Source: Leptobrachium leishanense (lineage: Eukaryota > Chordata > Amphibia > Anura > Megophryidae). Taken from it: 64,000 nt of DNA. A program made the position numbers and the translations under genes. Every line of letters begins with the position of its first letter. Within the stretch, counting starts at the first letter, position 1. Positions 22,027 through 34,641 of the stretch are shown here, piece after piece. The stretch is taken from assembly GCA_009667805.1 (NCBI GenBank), contig CM019072.1:36511519-36575518 (forward strand), read 5' to 3'. Below the pieces are notes generated by a model. It had not been told where the DNA came from, did no database searches, and worked only from the letters and a program-made list of their open reading frames with translations.

Positions 22027-22102
22027 TCACGCTAAAATGGGGACGCTAAGGAGAAACCTGCAGGCGCAGGTTTTTCTCCTTAACGTCCCCGTTTTAGCGT
22101 GA
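22027..22102. repeat. 76-bp hairpin
   Basis: TCACGCTAAAATGGGGACG mirrors CGTCCCCGTTTTAGCGTGA, with an inner AGGAGAAACCTG / CAGGTTTTTCTCCT. Words like CCCCATTTTAGCG also occur at 2770 and 27385, so it is probably the core of a foldback repeat. Confidence 0.8.
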
Positions 22103-22299
22103 TTTTTGTAATATGGCCCAAGGTGTACATTATTGCTAACCTTAAATCACACCTAGTCAGGAAGCTCATCTGGCCAGCCCACCATGACTATATGATTTCT
22201 AAAGGAGAGATTCTCTAGGAATGTGAGAATGGAAGGAAATAAATTGAAAATGATGACATCATCAATGCTATCGTACAGAATTCCTGTCAATTTACTTAC

Positions 22300-22427
22300 T
22301 GCTGCAGGTCACTTTGTTATCTGTACAAGAGTAGGAGTATATTTCTGTGTAAGGGTTGTCAAGGATAAATTTGCAGCCGGCAACAGTCATGGATTCTCCA
22401 TAGCAGTTGTCATGAATTTTGCAGCAC
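22300..22427 (-). CDS. Phospholipase A2 (group IB-like), exon 3
   Basis: 128 nt. Acceptor CTTTTTACATCTACTCTTAAG, donor GTAAGTAAA, entering in phase 2 and leaving in phase 1. Encodes the active-site helix CCKIHDNCY, with the catalytic His and the calcium-binding Asp both kept. LDNPYTEIYSYSC follows, as in pancreatic group IB enzymes, and the exon ends at TCS. No stop or frameshift. The enzyme hydrolyses the sn-2 acyl ester of phospholipids with calcium and is secreted. Disulfide cysteines are present at the expected spacing. The catalytic dyad Asp would be in exon 4, which I did not find. Confidence 0.93.
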
Positions 22428-23668
22428 CTTAAGAGTAGATGTAAAAAGAAGAGATTTTGAAGGTTACTCAAAGAGTCATCAGATAGGATTTTCAACATGT
22501 ATTACAAGGATCCTGGTGAGTATTCATCATCTGATTCAAGAAGCAGAATGTAGTACAGTAACATATTCATTGGTCAATCATCTTTTGGAGGTAGGAGATG
22601 GTGCAAGGCTCTCGGTTTCTGACTTGTATGTACAGGAAGGATTTTTATTTTTTCCACACTTCGAGCCATACTCAAAGTTAGGGCACACTGTGTTTGTGGA
22701 TGACATTCTTTTGCGGATAAATCAAATTCTATCATGTAATCAGGGGTGCAAGAAAAGACTTTCAAGGTCCAGCTCCTTGTGGACATGTTTTGCCTTATGC
22801 ATGCTTAGAAAACACCTGCAGAGTCAGATAGGCTGCATAATCTAGATAATGCATAAATTAAAACAAATGGCAAAAGGGAATCATAAATTACTATTTGAGG
22901 CTAAAATATTGTCCCTCAGAGTTCATGGGAGTTCTTCAAAGCCATACTGTAGTCCAGTGTTTCCCATCCCTTGTCCTCATGTACCCCATAAGTCAGATTT
23001 TAAGTATCACCTTGGGGAAATGAAGTCTGAATCCTGCAATCACTGAGCAGCAAATCATATCACCTGGCCTGTTAGGGGCACTTGAGGACCAGTGTTGGGA
23101 ACCAGTGCTGTACGGTAAGGGTTCTCTCCCTCGTTTCTGAAGCCTGATCAGAGAGAGCTGGGCTCAGCTTTCAGAGCGGTCTAATCCTTCTCTGGTCTCC
23201 AGAGAGACAGGACAGAAGCCGAGATCTGAGGCTGGCAGCTTGAAAACCCCCAGCAGAATCCACAAGGCACCTGAACTATTGAAGTCCCTACACGCTGTTT
23301 CTCCTAGAGCCGGTTGTGGGCTCCTACGAATGTGAGTGCATCTACAGAGCAATTTCAAAAGTTCTGGTTTAAATCAGACATACTGCGCAATTCTGTTTTT
23401 TTCTTCTCCTTCCACAGTATATTGTTCCATCATCTGCAACATAATAAATGAAGAAATATTGTATCTATGGACATATAGAGTGTCTATCCCACTATCTTAT
23501 GGACTGAGGTCTACGAGCTCTGTGTTTACCCAATTTTCAATAGAATAAAAAATATATATTGTAGAGGAACCCCCATACATAACATTCAGCGGGTGGTTTG
23601 GGCATTCGTTACTGGTGGGTGCCTCACCCCTGTATTTTATGATTATATTTTATAATCAATGAACCTAC
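22428..23668 (-). other. PLA2 intron 2, with a diverged hAT MITE
   Basis: 1241 bp between exons 3 and 2. It contains 22955-23107, a relative of the 2966-3147 hAT MITE in reverse orientation: CAGTGTTTCCCATCC at the left, GTTGGGAACCAGTG at the right, with partly decayed CTGTA flanks. No other gene is seen. Confidence 0.7.
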
Positions 23669-23840
23669 ATGTCCAACTCATCCACAGGTGTGCCCGTTCC
23701 TCCAAATCCACAGTAGCATCCATACTGGTTATACTGTTCGAGTGGTTTGCTGTGAGGATTTGTGCATTTTATAATCTGCCGGAACTGCAGGAGATTTCTT
23801 TGATTTTGCCGGCCGGAGACCACCAAGACTGAGGAAGACA
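23669..23840 (-). CDS. Phospholipase A2 (group IB-like), exon 2
   Basis: 172 nt. Acceptor ATTTTCTCACTCTTGCAG, donor GTAGGTTC. With the single base from exon 1 it reads in frame with no stop. It encodes the end of a hydrophobic signal (VLVVSG), a short propeptide ending in Arg (QNQR) suited to trypsin activation, the mature N-terminal helix [10 protein letters not shown], and the calcium loop [13 protein letters not shown] with VDELD. The codon across the exon 2/3 joint would be Met, where group IB enzymes usually carry a basic residue. Exon 1 lies 12.3 kb upstream. Confidence 0.93.
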
Positions 23841-24719
23841 CTGCAAGAGTGAGAAAATGAATTAAATGCTCTTGCCTTTTTTTTATGTGTTTTATTTATT
23901 AAATGCAAACAATAAACTGAAGCCTGAGATAATAAACTGTAAGTGTAGCAAAGCAAAGCAAACATTTTGCGGGCTTGATTTTACAATGGATTACGATTGC
24001 TTTTTTCCACACTGGACAGTGATCCAATACTATCCAGATCAAAATAGAGAAATGTTTATAAAGTTCTCATCAAATGAAGCAAGGCACATTTCATAAAAAA
24101 ACAAGTTTATTTTTAATTACAATGTAAATGCCAAAACATTTTCTTTATTTTCACAAAGTGCATGTCACATAGGCAAAAAAAATTCTATTGAATAAAATAC
24201 ATATAAATTACTGACAATTTAATCAGAATAGTATAAAAATGTAACCCTAATCATATAACACTTCCTGTGTCTCCCCCCCCATATACTGTACATAAATTCA
24301 CACATACATACACAGGGAGCGCTAAGTATAGAGAGTAGGGATATATCAACCTGGTCTGTGTGGGCATATATCAATCAGCGGAGGAGGCCAGCATTGCAAC
24401 TGGCGAAACGCGTCCTGTAGGACCCCCTGTTTGTTTACTCTATTTTACTTTATTGTATGTTATGCCCAAAACTTTTAAAATAAAATCCCTTTAATTTTAC
24501 ACTGCATCCCCTATCATCCATACTGAGTGGCATTTGGAGATCCGTGTGAGCGGAGGCGAACAGGAATCCTGGGCTATGCAGTCTAAGAGGAGAAAGGAGG
24601 AAAAGCAGCAGAAAGAAGGGATGTTTGGCCACTTTTATGGGCTAACAATGCACAATAATTGAGCTATAACTTATTCTAGCTCCCGACCATGTAAGTGCGA
24701 TTTCATTCATTTATTTGAT

Positions 24720-25294
24720 CTATTGTGTATCAGAACGCAATATTTCTCGTGCCTGTGTCCCGCTTTTATCTTTGAGGTGAAAGAAAGACAAAGGCTTTTT
24801 ATCCAACGTGACAAGGAACTGACATCCATCACCAGACCAGACAGCCTGGATCAGAGACATTAATTCATTATAAAGCTGCCTTTTGGCTATACCTGTGTAC
24901 ATTACATTTGAAGGACTTTCAGGCATTCATCGATATAATAATGACTTTCAGCTGTTTGGCATCCTTATAGGGCTATACACTCTATATGAAATTTTATCTT
25001 TAATTTGTTTTTCATATTATAATCAATCATGCATACTATGTACCATCGATTTGAATAGATACTGGGATATGCAATAATAATTTCTAGACAGCGATCAGCG
25101 CCCATAAGAGTTTCATCCGTTTCTCCTAGTAATCTATGACAATACAGCAAAGCATGGTCCATTAACTCTATAGGCAGCAGCACGCTATTTTTAGAATCAG
25201 TTTCAGAATTAGGACACCGAGGAAAGGCGCCAACAGAGGGTACCCACCCATTTCCAGATATATCAATGAGGTCTGTGTGGGTATATATGCCCAC
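24720..25294 (-). other. Unassigned minus-strand open frames, copy B
   Basis: Counterpart of 29-606, with one amino-acid change (R to K in LDKRP) and a one-residue deletion in the PP of LLPPIE. Both frames stay open. Unknown family. Confidence 0.3.
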
Positions 25295-26080
25295 ACAGAC
25301 CTCATTGATATAGGCCTACACACAGACCTCAGACCAGACCTGGAGCGGCGCTAGAAGCGCACGGCGCATGCGCAGGGGAGACAAAAGGTCAGGTCTCGGG
25401 GATCGTGCATGCGGGGTGCACTGCAGATCCTGTCCCTCCTATCATCGCGCCGCAACGTGACGTGGCCGGAGTGAAGGACATGAAAAAGACTGGCTACATT
25501 GAGTGTATGTCGACGCACAGCGCCACCTACAGATGCCGCATCGCGGTCAGTGTGTCTCCCGCTGTAGAGCAATTAAAACAATGTCACACAATTGATAGAT
25601 TTTTATAGGTTGGTGCTTTATACTTTCTTTTTCTGTGAATTTGTTAAATAGTGCAGCTCTGCCTTAAAGGGCCACTACCACCAAAAAATGAAATGTCCTT
25701 ATTTTGTTTATTTCATGTTGCGGATAGCTTACATGTGCTTTTGTTTTTTCTCTATATGTGTCATAGGGTGCATCCATTCTATGATCTTTTGTGTATGAAC
25801 CCCCCCCCCCCCCACGGTATCTTTACCTCACTTGCTCCTCACTGTGTGGCTTTGACCATAGAATAGAGTCTATGGGTCAATCATGACATTCTTATCTCAG
25901 GTAGCCTGGAGAACAATACCTACCTGGCACTTATCTAATTCCCTCTTTCACTCCATTAACGGTTTAATCTACATTATTTAGGCAAAGCTTTTGGTAAATG
26001 TTGCATCATGGGAAAAATACACAAAATGGAAATAAGAGATAAATACCTTACTTTATTTTTCCTTTTTGCATGCAATTACC

Positions 26081-26544
26081 TTAGATACTCGAGTATAGCA
26101 CGACTCGAATATAACGCGATGGATAGAAATTTATTATGGAAATGAGAGAATACTCAGACTCGAATATAACGTTAGGAACACAATTTTACTGTACCGGTAA
26201 ACAATTAAAATCCTTCCAGGTTCTCTTAACACGGTCAGGTTACACCTCAGACCAGGGTGTTCTGCTCTAGAATGATTACAATTGTTACTAAGGCTGGCGG
26301 AGGCAAGCGAGGTTAATGATTGGCTTAAACAGAGCGTGCCCTCTGGCCGTGATGGATCCCACCTCTCCCGAATCCGGGAGTTCCTGAAGTGTTTGCAAGC
26401 ATCAGGGAGCCTTGGGATCCAGAGTAAGGCAAGGTTTTTTTTTTTTAAACACACGCGATGCAGATGTCTCGAATATAACGCGACCCGTCTAATTTTAAGG
26501 TAAATTTTTGTCACCAAAATCTAGCGGTATACTCGAGTATCTAC
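26081..26544. mobile_element. DNA transposon with GATACTCGAGTATA ends, copy B
   Basis: Counterpart of 1469-1931, with the same ends and a few single-base differences. Confidence 0.7.
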
Positions 26545-27783
26545 TTCAAGCAAAGAAAAATAAAACCAACCGCAGCATGTGTTTTATTTGTAATGCCCAA
26601 GTATTCTAGTGACAGCTTATGTATGTTGTAGTGACCCTTTAAAATGCCCAGAACAGTTTCTTGCTGATTTTTGTAAAAAGAAATAGAACATATGTAAGCT
26701 TTCCAGGCCAAGGTTCTAGCCAAGGTACATTTAGAAAAACAAACATAGCACAATGACTTATGTGATAAATTACTGAGTAATTGCTGGTACCATACACAGG
26801 GAGGAGTATTTCAGTAATCATAAAGTGGTGGCAATAACAAATTGGTAACAATGAAAGCGAGGGAAGAAGTAAGAGTATATCCTCAGCTATGTTAAGTAAT
26901 AAAAGAATAAGCTTAAACCTAAGCAAAACATTAAGGGCACTATTACCTAGTGAACGCTAATGGTAGCGTTCAGGTGAGTAAGCGGTAACGTCACGATAAG
27001 TGACAGTAACGCATGCCACCCATATTACCTTCCTAATGCTAATTAGATTTTAAAAAATACGCACATCGTGATTGCGCGAGCTTACTGTACTTTGCGCAAT
27101 GAGGAGCGCACTCTCTAATTAGGGTTAGGATAAGTAAGGAATTACAAAATCCTAAAGCTAATTACTGCACCAATGGCTTAACCGATTTTTTTTTTACCAG
27201 TTTTGCAGAATCATTTAGCTCCAGCTAAACGCCCCCCCCCCCCAATAAATCAGATACTCACCTCTCATCCCGTGGCAATAATGGTGGCCCAAGCTACTTC
27301 TGGCTACCAGGAGCAGACAAAATGTCCAGTCTCCCTCCGCGATCACGCCGCAACCCGGCAGTGCAGGTTTTCCCCGTTAGCATCCCCATTTTAGCGCCTA
27401 CCAGAGAGTATAGGGCCCTAAGTTAGTTGACCTTACCAATATGCCAAATATTAAGCAAATTGTAATCACCAAATAATAGAGCTGTGAGAGATCGTGGTTA
27501 CAGATTTGCTTGTTGATTACTTGTTTGCATTGGAATTATAGCCTGAAGACCAAGTGGTGAGTAAAAAGGGTGTTTTAGAGAGTGTCAATGCGTGGTTTAA
27601 AGCTTGGTGCAGGAAGGAGGGCTTTGGGCTTTGGGTTTTTAGAGCACTGGGCTCATTTTGCACTGGGGTACAATCTGTATAGTTGTGATAGATTGCACCC
27701 AAATGGAAGAGGGTCTGCTGTGCTAGGGGAGAGGATGGTTAAAAGGTTGGAGGAGACTTTAAACTAGTGGAAGGGGGAGGGAT

Positions 27784-27997
27784 ACAGAAGCTTACAAAAT
27801 GGAGACAGAGCAGATAGCGGAAGGGTTTCAGTTCAGACTAAGGGGGGGTGGAGCCGGGGGGATGGGTAATGTCAGAACAGTGGAGGCATGTAATGTAAAG
27901 TCGCATTCAGCATGTGTGGGTAGAGACAACATTAAATGTATGCTTGCTAATGCAAGGAGCCTCAATAACAAGATGGGGGAACTAGAGGTAATAGCAT
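27784..27997 (+). pseudogene. CR1 endonuclease domain, N-terminal part
   Basis: Frame 27799-28008 carries NIKCMLANARSLNNKMGELE, the start of the APE-type endonuclease of CR1 elements, which nicks target DNA. It is interrupted at 27998 by the hAT insertion and resumes at 30956. Confidence 0.8.
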
Positions 27998-30947
27998 CAG
28001 TGGCGTAGCGTGGGTTGTCAGCGCCCGGGGCAAGGCAAGAATTGTGCGCCCCCCCCAACCTGTGGACCTATTACCACAAATTTTCTGCTAGATATGGAGG
28101 AGCCGAGGAGCTGCCTGGGAATGTGGGGTCATGTGTGTATGATTATTATGTTTATTGTGGTGTGCCGTGTAATCACTGATCACCTTATACAACTGGTTTC
28201 TCTGAGCATGGCTGTGCGTTTTCCGCCCACTGTAGCTTGACCGGACAGCGCAAAAGCCTAAACTCAGCTGTCGTGTATAGGCAGATGTGAGAGAGGAAAA
28301 CGCTCAGTGCTCCACACTGCGCTGCTGCCAGTGTGGAGACACTAACCCATCTCTATATGCCAAGACGCACTCACTCACAGCAGGTACTCTGGGCCAGTGC
28401 AAGGTTACACTCCACACTTCAATCCTACCCAGAACTGGATTAAGGCATCATGGGGCCTTAAGAAGGAAACCAGGTTGGGCCCCCCATTACACTTTGCCCT
28501 ATGCATGTTTTATAGAGAGCCACTGCAGTAACACTCAGTAATGTGCAGAGTGTCTGGGCGTATTATAGAGCTCCACAGCAATAAAAAACTCAGTAATGTG
28601 CGGTGTGTGTATAAGCGTATCAGAGCGCCGCAGCAGTAAGAGTGTATTACAGAGCTCCACAGCAATAAAACAGTAATGTGTGCTGTGAAATTTAGCGCAC
28701 ACACATAAATTAGTGTCATGTTACAGACTAGATTTTATCATTTAAATTAACCGAGTACCAGGTGTATATTTATGTTTCACACACAGGTGAAGATATCTTG
28801 GAGGTCAGACACCCAAGTGTCAACTACCTAGTGGCTCAGCTTTTTGCTGTCCCCGCTCTCCCTCCTCACACTTAACAGCACAGTGACCTGCACTCTAGGT
28901 CTCCAGACAGAGCAGGAGAGGGCAGAGGATGTTAAACATCATGTAGAGGAGACCATAGGGAAATGCAAGCACTGCTTAGTGTGCTGATCTGCCAGGACAC
29001 TTTGACCAATGGCAGTGTAGCGCTCACTCCCGGAGGAGCCGCTGAAAATGAACCACGGGTCAGTCTCCCCGCACTAGGGAATAAATATACTCCAACACCG
29101 TTGTGAGTTTTTATAATTTGAATAGTTTACTAAAATAGTAAGCAGACGTTGAGACACGGTATTCACAGGTATTATCGTATCGCGGTAAAAACGCGTAGCG
29201 GGAAAGAAACGAAACACGAGGCTTCGTATTTCGGAAAAATATATATTCGCAACCGAACAGAAAAGAAATGCAATTGCCCGAAAATTCGGAAAAAGGGACA
29301 CGTAGCGAAACCCAAAACACAATCTCTTCGTATTTCGATAAACGCGCAGCGGAAAAGAGAAAAATATATTCGGAACGTATCTTTACTCCCGTTCCGATTC
29401 GTAACAGAATGAGTCCTGCACAGGTTAAGTCCCGGAATGTAAAAGGTGTGGTATGTGTGTGTGGTTACCCGGGTACTGTTCAACTGGCCAGTGAATTTAC
29501 TTAAGGAATGTCTTCGACTAGTCAAGTTGGGGCCCTGTGGACTTTAAAGAGAAAACAGCAGCGTGTTTCCTTATTTACATACAGCCTTGGAGGCCTCTCA
29601 CCCATCCACCGGTTGCTTTAGGCTCCGCTGACCCAGGACGTCTCTCCGCTCGATATTGACTGGGGATACTTGCGGCCGGATCCGTTTGTCTGACTTTCCG
29701 TAGCTTGTCCACGACTTGTCCAGCTCACCGCCTGCTCTCCGTATCCGATCAACTCGCGGCAACTCCTCACTCGAGGTCTTCGGTTTCTTTGATCTACAGC
29801 AATCCCTGGAACTTGGAGGTCTCCTTCTCCTTAGGCTGAATGACCCGATAAAAGGAACTGACAGGTCTCACTCGCGCTCTGGCTAGGCCCTCTAGCGATG
29901 TCTTGCACTGCGTCTGCTCTCTCTCGTTCCCTCGCGCGCTCTGGCGCGTTCTCCACGAGGTTCGGGATGTAAGCGTCCTGTGTCCCACCCACTTCCTGTC
30001 TCTCTGCAAAGCACGCCGGGAAATGTAGTCCCAATGTCCAGTGTCTCTAATCGTGATTGTGTAAAAATAGGTACTGCCAACAGCAAGATTTTAACACAGC
30101 GCTACAGCAGCAATGATCACTTTAAAAAAAATAAACAGGCAGCAGTGCACCTACAGTACCACGCAGCTGCAACCTGCTTTTCCTGAGACCCCTTTGAGCC
30201 TGGGTCAGACATAACCTGTTCTCTTCTCCCTCTGACACATAGAGGGTTAAAGAAAGGGCTTCCCTGCTCTTATCTCACATCTCTGGCTGCCTCCGAGGAT
30301 GGGGGGGGCAGCGTTTGAGAAGCAGCCACAGCTTGACAACTGCTCCTCAAAGACCACAGGCAGAGGAAGTCATCAGACAGGGAGGTGATTTTGAATAGGT
30401 TTTCTGTCCTCCTGCTCCTGGCGCCCCCTCTCAGCTATTACGCTCCTCCAGAATGCACAGAGCTAGAAGGGGAACTGAGACCCGTATCCTCAGCCAATGA
30501 CATGGGACTCTGATTGTCCCGCCCCCTCCCCCCTTCGGCAGCTGCCTGTCCCTGTCCTGCCTGATAGCAAGCACCCACGGCTCTCCACGTACCTTGGCCT
30601 TGGTGTATTTTAAACAGACGGCATGGGTGGCAGATCGGATGGAAGGTGGACCTCTTCTGTAATTACTTTGTAGCTCTGCACACGCACTGGTCTGGCTGCT
30701 CTGCCACTGTGTGGAGCCTCCTGCTCTCTCGCCCCATTTGACGCAAAGTGTGGCGCCGGCGCACTGTGTCACCGGTATCACGTGACCAACTCCCTTCGAC
30801 CCGGCTGACCACCTCACAGACCTCATCTTGCTGACCGATCGGCGGCTGGAAACATTAGGGGTGCACAATTTTCTAATGAATCAGCGCCCCTAATAAATTT
30901 GCGCCATGGGCCACCGCCCCGTTGGCCCCCCCCACGCTACACCACTG
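27998..30947. mobile_element. hAT element nested in CR1, TSD AATAGCAT
   Basis: 2950 bp with CAGTGGCGTAGCGTGGG and CCCACGCTACACCACTG ends and the 8-bp duplication AATAGCAT (27990-27997, 30948-30955). Chloride-channel-like or transposase frames are absent, so it is non-autonomous. Inside are imperfect repeats of CAGTAATGTG and GAGCTCCACAGCAATAAAA (28520-28690). A GC-rich stretch (29580-30060) contains CACGCCGGGAAATGTAGTCC. The foldback at 21303-21624 shares its right terminus. Confidence 0.93.
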
Positions 30948-30955
30948 AATAGCAT

Positions 30956-31609
30956 ACACTAAGCAATACGACATTATAGGAATAACGGAAACGTGGTGGG
31001 ACGAAACGCATGACTGGGCTGTAAACTTAAACGGTTATACATTGTTTAGAAGTGATAGGAAACATAAGAAAGGGGGTGGAGTGTGTTTATATGTAAATCA
31101 GGATTTAAAGCCTAATATTACACAACTGGTAAGCGATGAGGGAAATGTGGAATCCTTATGGGTAAATATTTCGTTGGGGAATAAACAGGAAGTCAACTAT
31201 TGGTTGGCATATGCTATAAACCACCTAATATAGATAATGATGAGGAAGAACAGCTGTTAGAGCAAATTAGGAAGGCTGCAGATCATGGTAGCACTTTAAT
31301 TATTGGAGATTTTAATTACCCGGACATTAATTGGGATAGTGGGACTAGTAATTCAGCAAAGGAATCCGGTTTCTGAACATTTTAAATGATACCTTCATGT
31401 CACAACTGGTAGAAACACCAACTAGAGAGGATAACTGTCTGGACCTGGTTATAACAAATAATGTGGATCTTTTCTCAAATATTAATGTAAAGGAACAGTT
31501 GGGAAACAGTGACCATAATATGGTGACTTTTGAAATAACTCAAAAAAACACATTCATAGGGGGCATGCTAAAACATATAATTTTTAAAAAGGCAACTTTA
31601 TTAAAATAA
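30956..31609 (+). pseudogene. CR1 endonuclease domain, remainder
   Basis: Reads ITETWWDETHDWAVNLNGY, then RSDRKHKKGGGVCLYV and, after a frameshift near 31205, GDFNYPDINW and NSDHNMVTFEI. These are endonuclease motifs, including the GDFN and SDH blocks. At least two frameshifts break it. Confidence 0.85.
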
Positions 31610-31758
31610 AGGAAGCTCTCAATGTCATTGACTGGCAGAAACTCTTTCACGGGAAAAACACTGAGGATAAGTGGAATATCTTTAAACTAACACTAGAAAA
31701 GTACACGTCACAATATATTCCACTGGTTAATAAATATAAAAAAAACAGACTGAAACCA

Positions 31759-33677
31759 ATGTGGCTTAGTAGGAAGGTAACTAAGGAAATGAAAAATAAA
31801 AAGAAGGCATTTAAAGCTTTTAAGTTTGATAAATCTGAGGCATCCTATAAAGCATATAGGGCAGCCAATAAAGCATGTAAAAATGCGATTAGAATGGCTA
31901 AACTAGAAAATGAAAAAGAAATAGCCAAAGAGAGCAAGACCAACCCTAAAAGATTCTTTAGGTACATAAATTCTAAAAAACCCAAGAGTGAAAATGTAGG
32001 TTCACTAAAATCTGAGTCAGGGTTATTATTAACAGAAGATCAGGATAAGCAGAAATGTTAAATGATTGTTTTTCTTCAGTATTTATCAAAGAGAAACCTA
32101 TAACAGGAGACATGAAATTCATTAATAAAAACTTACTAATACAAAGTGACTGGTTGATTCAGGACAAGGTTTTGCAGAAATTAAACAATGTGAATAAAGC
32201 CCCAGGGCCAGATGGAATTCACCCACGAGTACTGAGAGAGCTATGTGTTGAAATATGTAAACCTCTGTTCTTAATCTTTCAAGATTCTTTTCTTTCAGGA
32301 ATAGTACCAGAGGATTGGAGAAAAGCTGACGTGGTCCCTATATTTAAGAAAGGTTTAAAATTTGTGCCTGGGAATTATAGACCTGTGAGCTTAACATCTC
32401 TGGCTGGGAAAGTATTTGAGGGGTTACTAAGGGATAATATTTAGGAATTTATTGGGAGGTATAATGTAATTGGCAAAAATCAGCATGGTTTCATGAAACA
32501 CAGATCATGTCAGACTAACCGAATTACGTTCTATGAGGAAGTAAGTAGAAGTATAGATCAGGGGGTTGCAGTGGATGTGATTTACTTGGATTTTGCCAAA
32601 GCTTTCGACACAGTTCCACACAAAAGGTTACTATTTAAATTGAGAAAAAATGGTCTAGATGAAAATACTTGTTCTTGGATAGAAAACTGGCTAAAAGATA
32701 GGGTACAGAGAGTAGTCATAAATGGTACATTTTCAAGATGGACACCAGTGGTAAGCGGTGTCCCTCAGGGGTCTGTTATAGGACCAATACTATTCAATTT
32801 ATTTATAAATGACCTTGAGATAGGCATTGAAAGTCATGTATCAGTGTTTGCAGATGACACAAAACTAGGAAAAGTGATACAATGTGAGCAGGATGTTACT
32901 TCGCTGGAGAGGGATTTAGATAAATTGGGGGACTGGGCACTTAAATGGCAGATGAGATTTAATCTCGATAAATGCAAAGTTATGCACTTTGGAGTGAAGA
33001 ACACGCAAGTAATTTATACCCTAAATGGTACGGAGATAGGGAAATCCAAGCAGGAGAAGGATTTGGGAATAATCATAGACTTCAAACTAAGTAACAATGA
33101 GCAATGTCACAAGGCCAGCAAAGTATTGGCATGCATTAAAAGGGGAGTTCACTCACGGGATGAAAACATAATTTTGCCTCTGTATAAATCAATGGTCAGG
33201 TCGCACCTTGAATATGCCATGCAATTTTGGGCACCTGTCTTAAAAAAAGATATTATAGCGTTAGAAAAATTGCAGAGACGGGCAACTAAATTAATAAAGG
33301 GAATGGAAGGGTTAAGTTATGAGGAAAGACTAACAAGCTTAAACCTGTTTAGTTTAGAGAAACGGCGCCTTAGAGGGGATCTGATAACCTTATATAAATA
33401 TATACGGGGCCATTATCAACCATTGTCTGATAACCTATTCATTAACAGGTCTATACCTAGGACAAGGGGTCATCCATTTAGACTGGAAGAAAGAAAATTT
33501 AGCTTAAAGCATAGGAAGGGTTATTTTACGGTGAGAACAATAAAGCTGTGGAATTCTCTGCCTGTTGAGGTGGTTGGGTCAGAGTCTGTACAGACTTTTA
33601 AAAACGACTGGATGACTTCCTGCAGACACAGAATATTAAGGGTTATAATATTTAATATGTGGGTAAAAGCTTCTTGA
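31759..33677 (+). pseudogene. CR1 reverse transcriptase, near-intact
   Basis: Contains APGPDGIHPRVLREL, PIFKKGLKFVPGNYRPVSLT, DFAKAFDTVPHKRLLFKL, SGVPQGSVIGPILFNLFIND, the catalytic FADD in SVFADDTKLG, then HLEYAMQFWAP and SLEKRRLRGDLI to the normal C-terminus. Only a stop at about 32442 and a small frameshift near 32058 interrupt it, so the copy is young. It copies LINE RNA into DNA at the nicked target. Confidence 0.92.
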
Positions 33678-33869
33678 TCCAAGGAGAAATCTGACTGCCA
33701 TTCTGGGGTCAAGAAGGAATTTTTTCCCAGTATGTTGCATATTTCAGACTGGGTTTTTGCCTTCTTTTGGATCAACAGCAGTAGGTTATGTGGGAAAGGC
33801 TGAACCCGATGGACGCATGTCTTTTTTCAGCCTATATAACTATGTAACTATGTAACTATGTAACTAGAG

Positions 33870-34049
33870 CAGTGGTCTCCAACCATGTCCTCAAGTACCC
33901 CTAACAGGCCAGATTTTGTCAAGATATCTGACGCACACCCAGGTGATATCATTTGCTGCTCAGTGATTGCAAGATTCAGTCTCCTTTCTCCAAGGAATCC
34001 TTAAAATCTGGCCTGTTAGGGATACTTGAGGACAAGGTTAAGAACACTG
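33870..34049. mobile_element. hAT MITE, copy B
   Basis: Counterpart of 2966-3147. The right TSD TTTTAGAG is kept at 34050-34057; the left TSD is separated from it by the CR1 insertion. Confidence 0.85.
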
Positions 34050-34256
34050 TTTTAGAGCATGAGTATAGCTTTTCCTACTTATTTATTACATATCAAATGT
34101 GCAAGACATGCTGAGTGTTGGTCCTACATTTGACCCCTTCCGAACTCCTGTTTTATGCAAAGGATATTGATTGATGTGCGACTGTATCTGCCTTGCAAAT
34201 AGATAAAAAGGAAAGTGTTAAAGATCTCAGCACCGCAACTGGGTCACATCTGTTAA

Positions 34257-34641
34257 CCTCCCTGGCTGTCTAATTTTGGGGAAAAACCACGTTTAAAAGT
34301 GGTCTGTTCCCCCCCCCCCCTAGCGGTAGCTCAGGGTTAAATTCTTATGTTGGAAGCAGTAACCCCGAGCAACACTCGGGATGCCGCTGGATACATCACC
34401 TTTCCCTGCACTCCTCCGATCTCCCCAGCTGCCTCCTCCGACCGCTACCTTATATTTCCTGGTTTCCTCCTCGCGAGAAGGAATCCAGGAAGTAAAACGC
34501 TGCGATCGCCAGAGGAGACTGCAGAGATCATCGAGGGAGCGCACGGAGAGGTAATGTATACAGCCCGAGTGTGTCTCGGGGTTACCGCTCTCAGCGGTGA
34601 AATTTAACCCCGAGACACACTCGGGAGCACCGCCAGGGAGG
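34257..34641. mobile_element. TTAA-flanked MITE, copy B
   Basis: Counterpart of 3357-3735, TTAA at 34253-34256 and 34642-34645. Confidence 0.85.

Larger units (their letters stand above)
27581..33864 (+). mobile_element. CR1-type LINE insertion (copy B only), carrying a nested hAT
   Basis: Flanked by TAGAG (27576-27580 and 33865-33869). The 3' end is a run of TATGTAAC repeats after a GATGGACGCATG..CTTTTTTCAGCC tail. Without the nested hAT it is about 3.3 kb, 5' truncated. Copy A has the uninterrupted site at 2958-2966, so the insertion is younger than the copy split or is polymorphic. It landed between the left TSD of a hAT MITE and the MITE itself. Confidence 0.93.
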
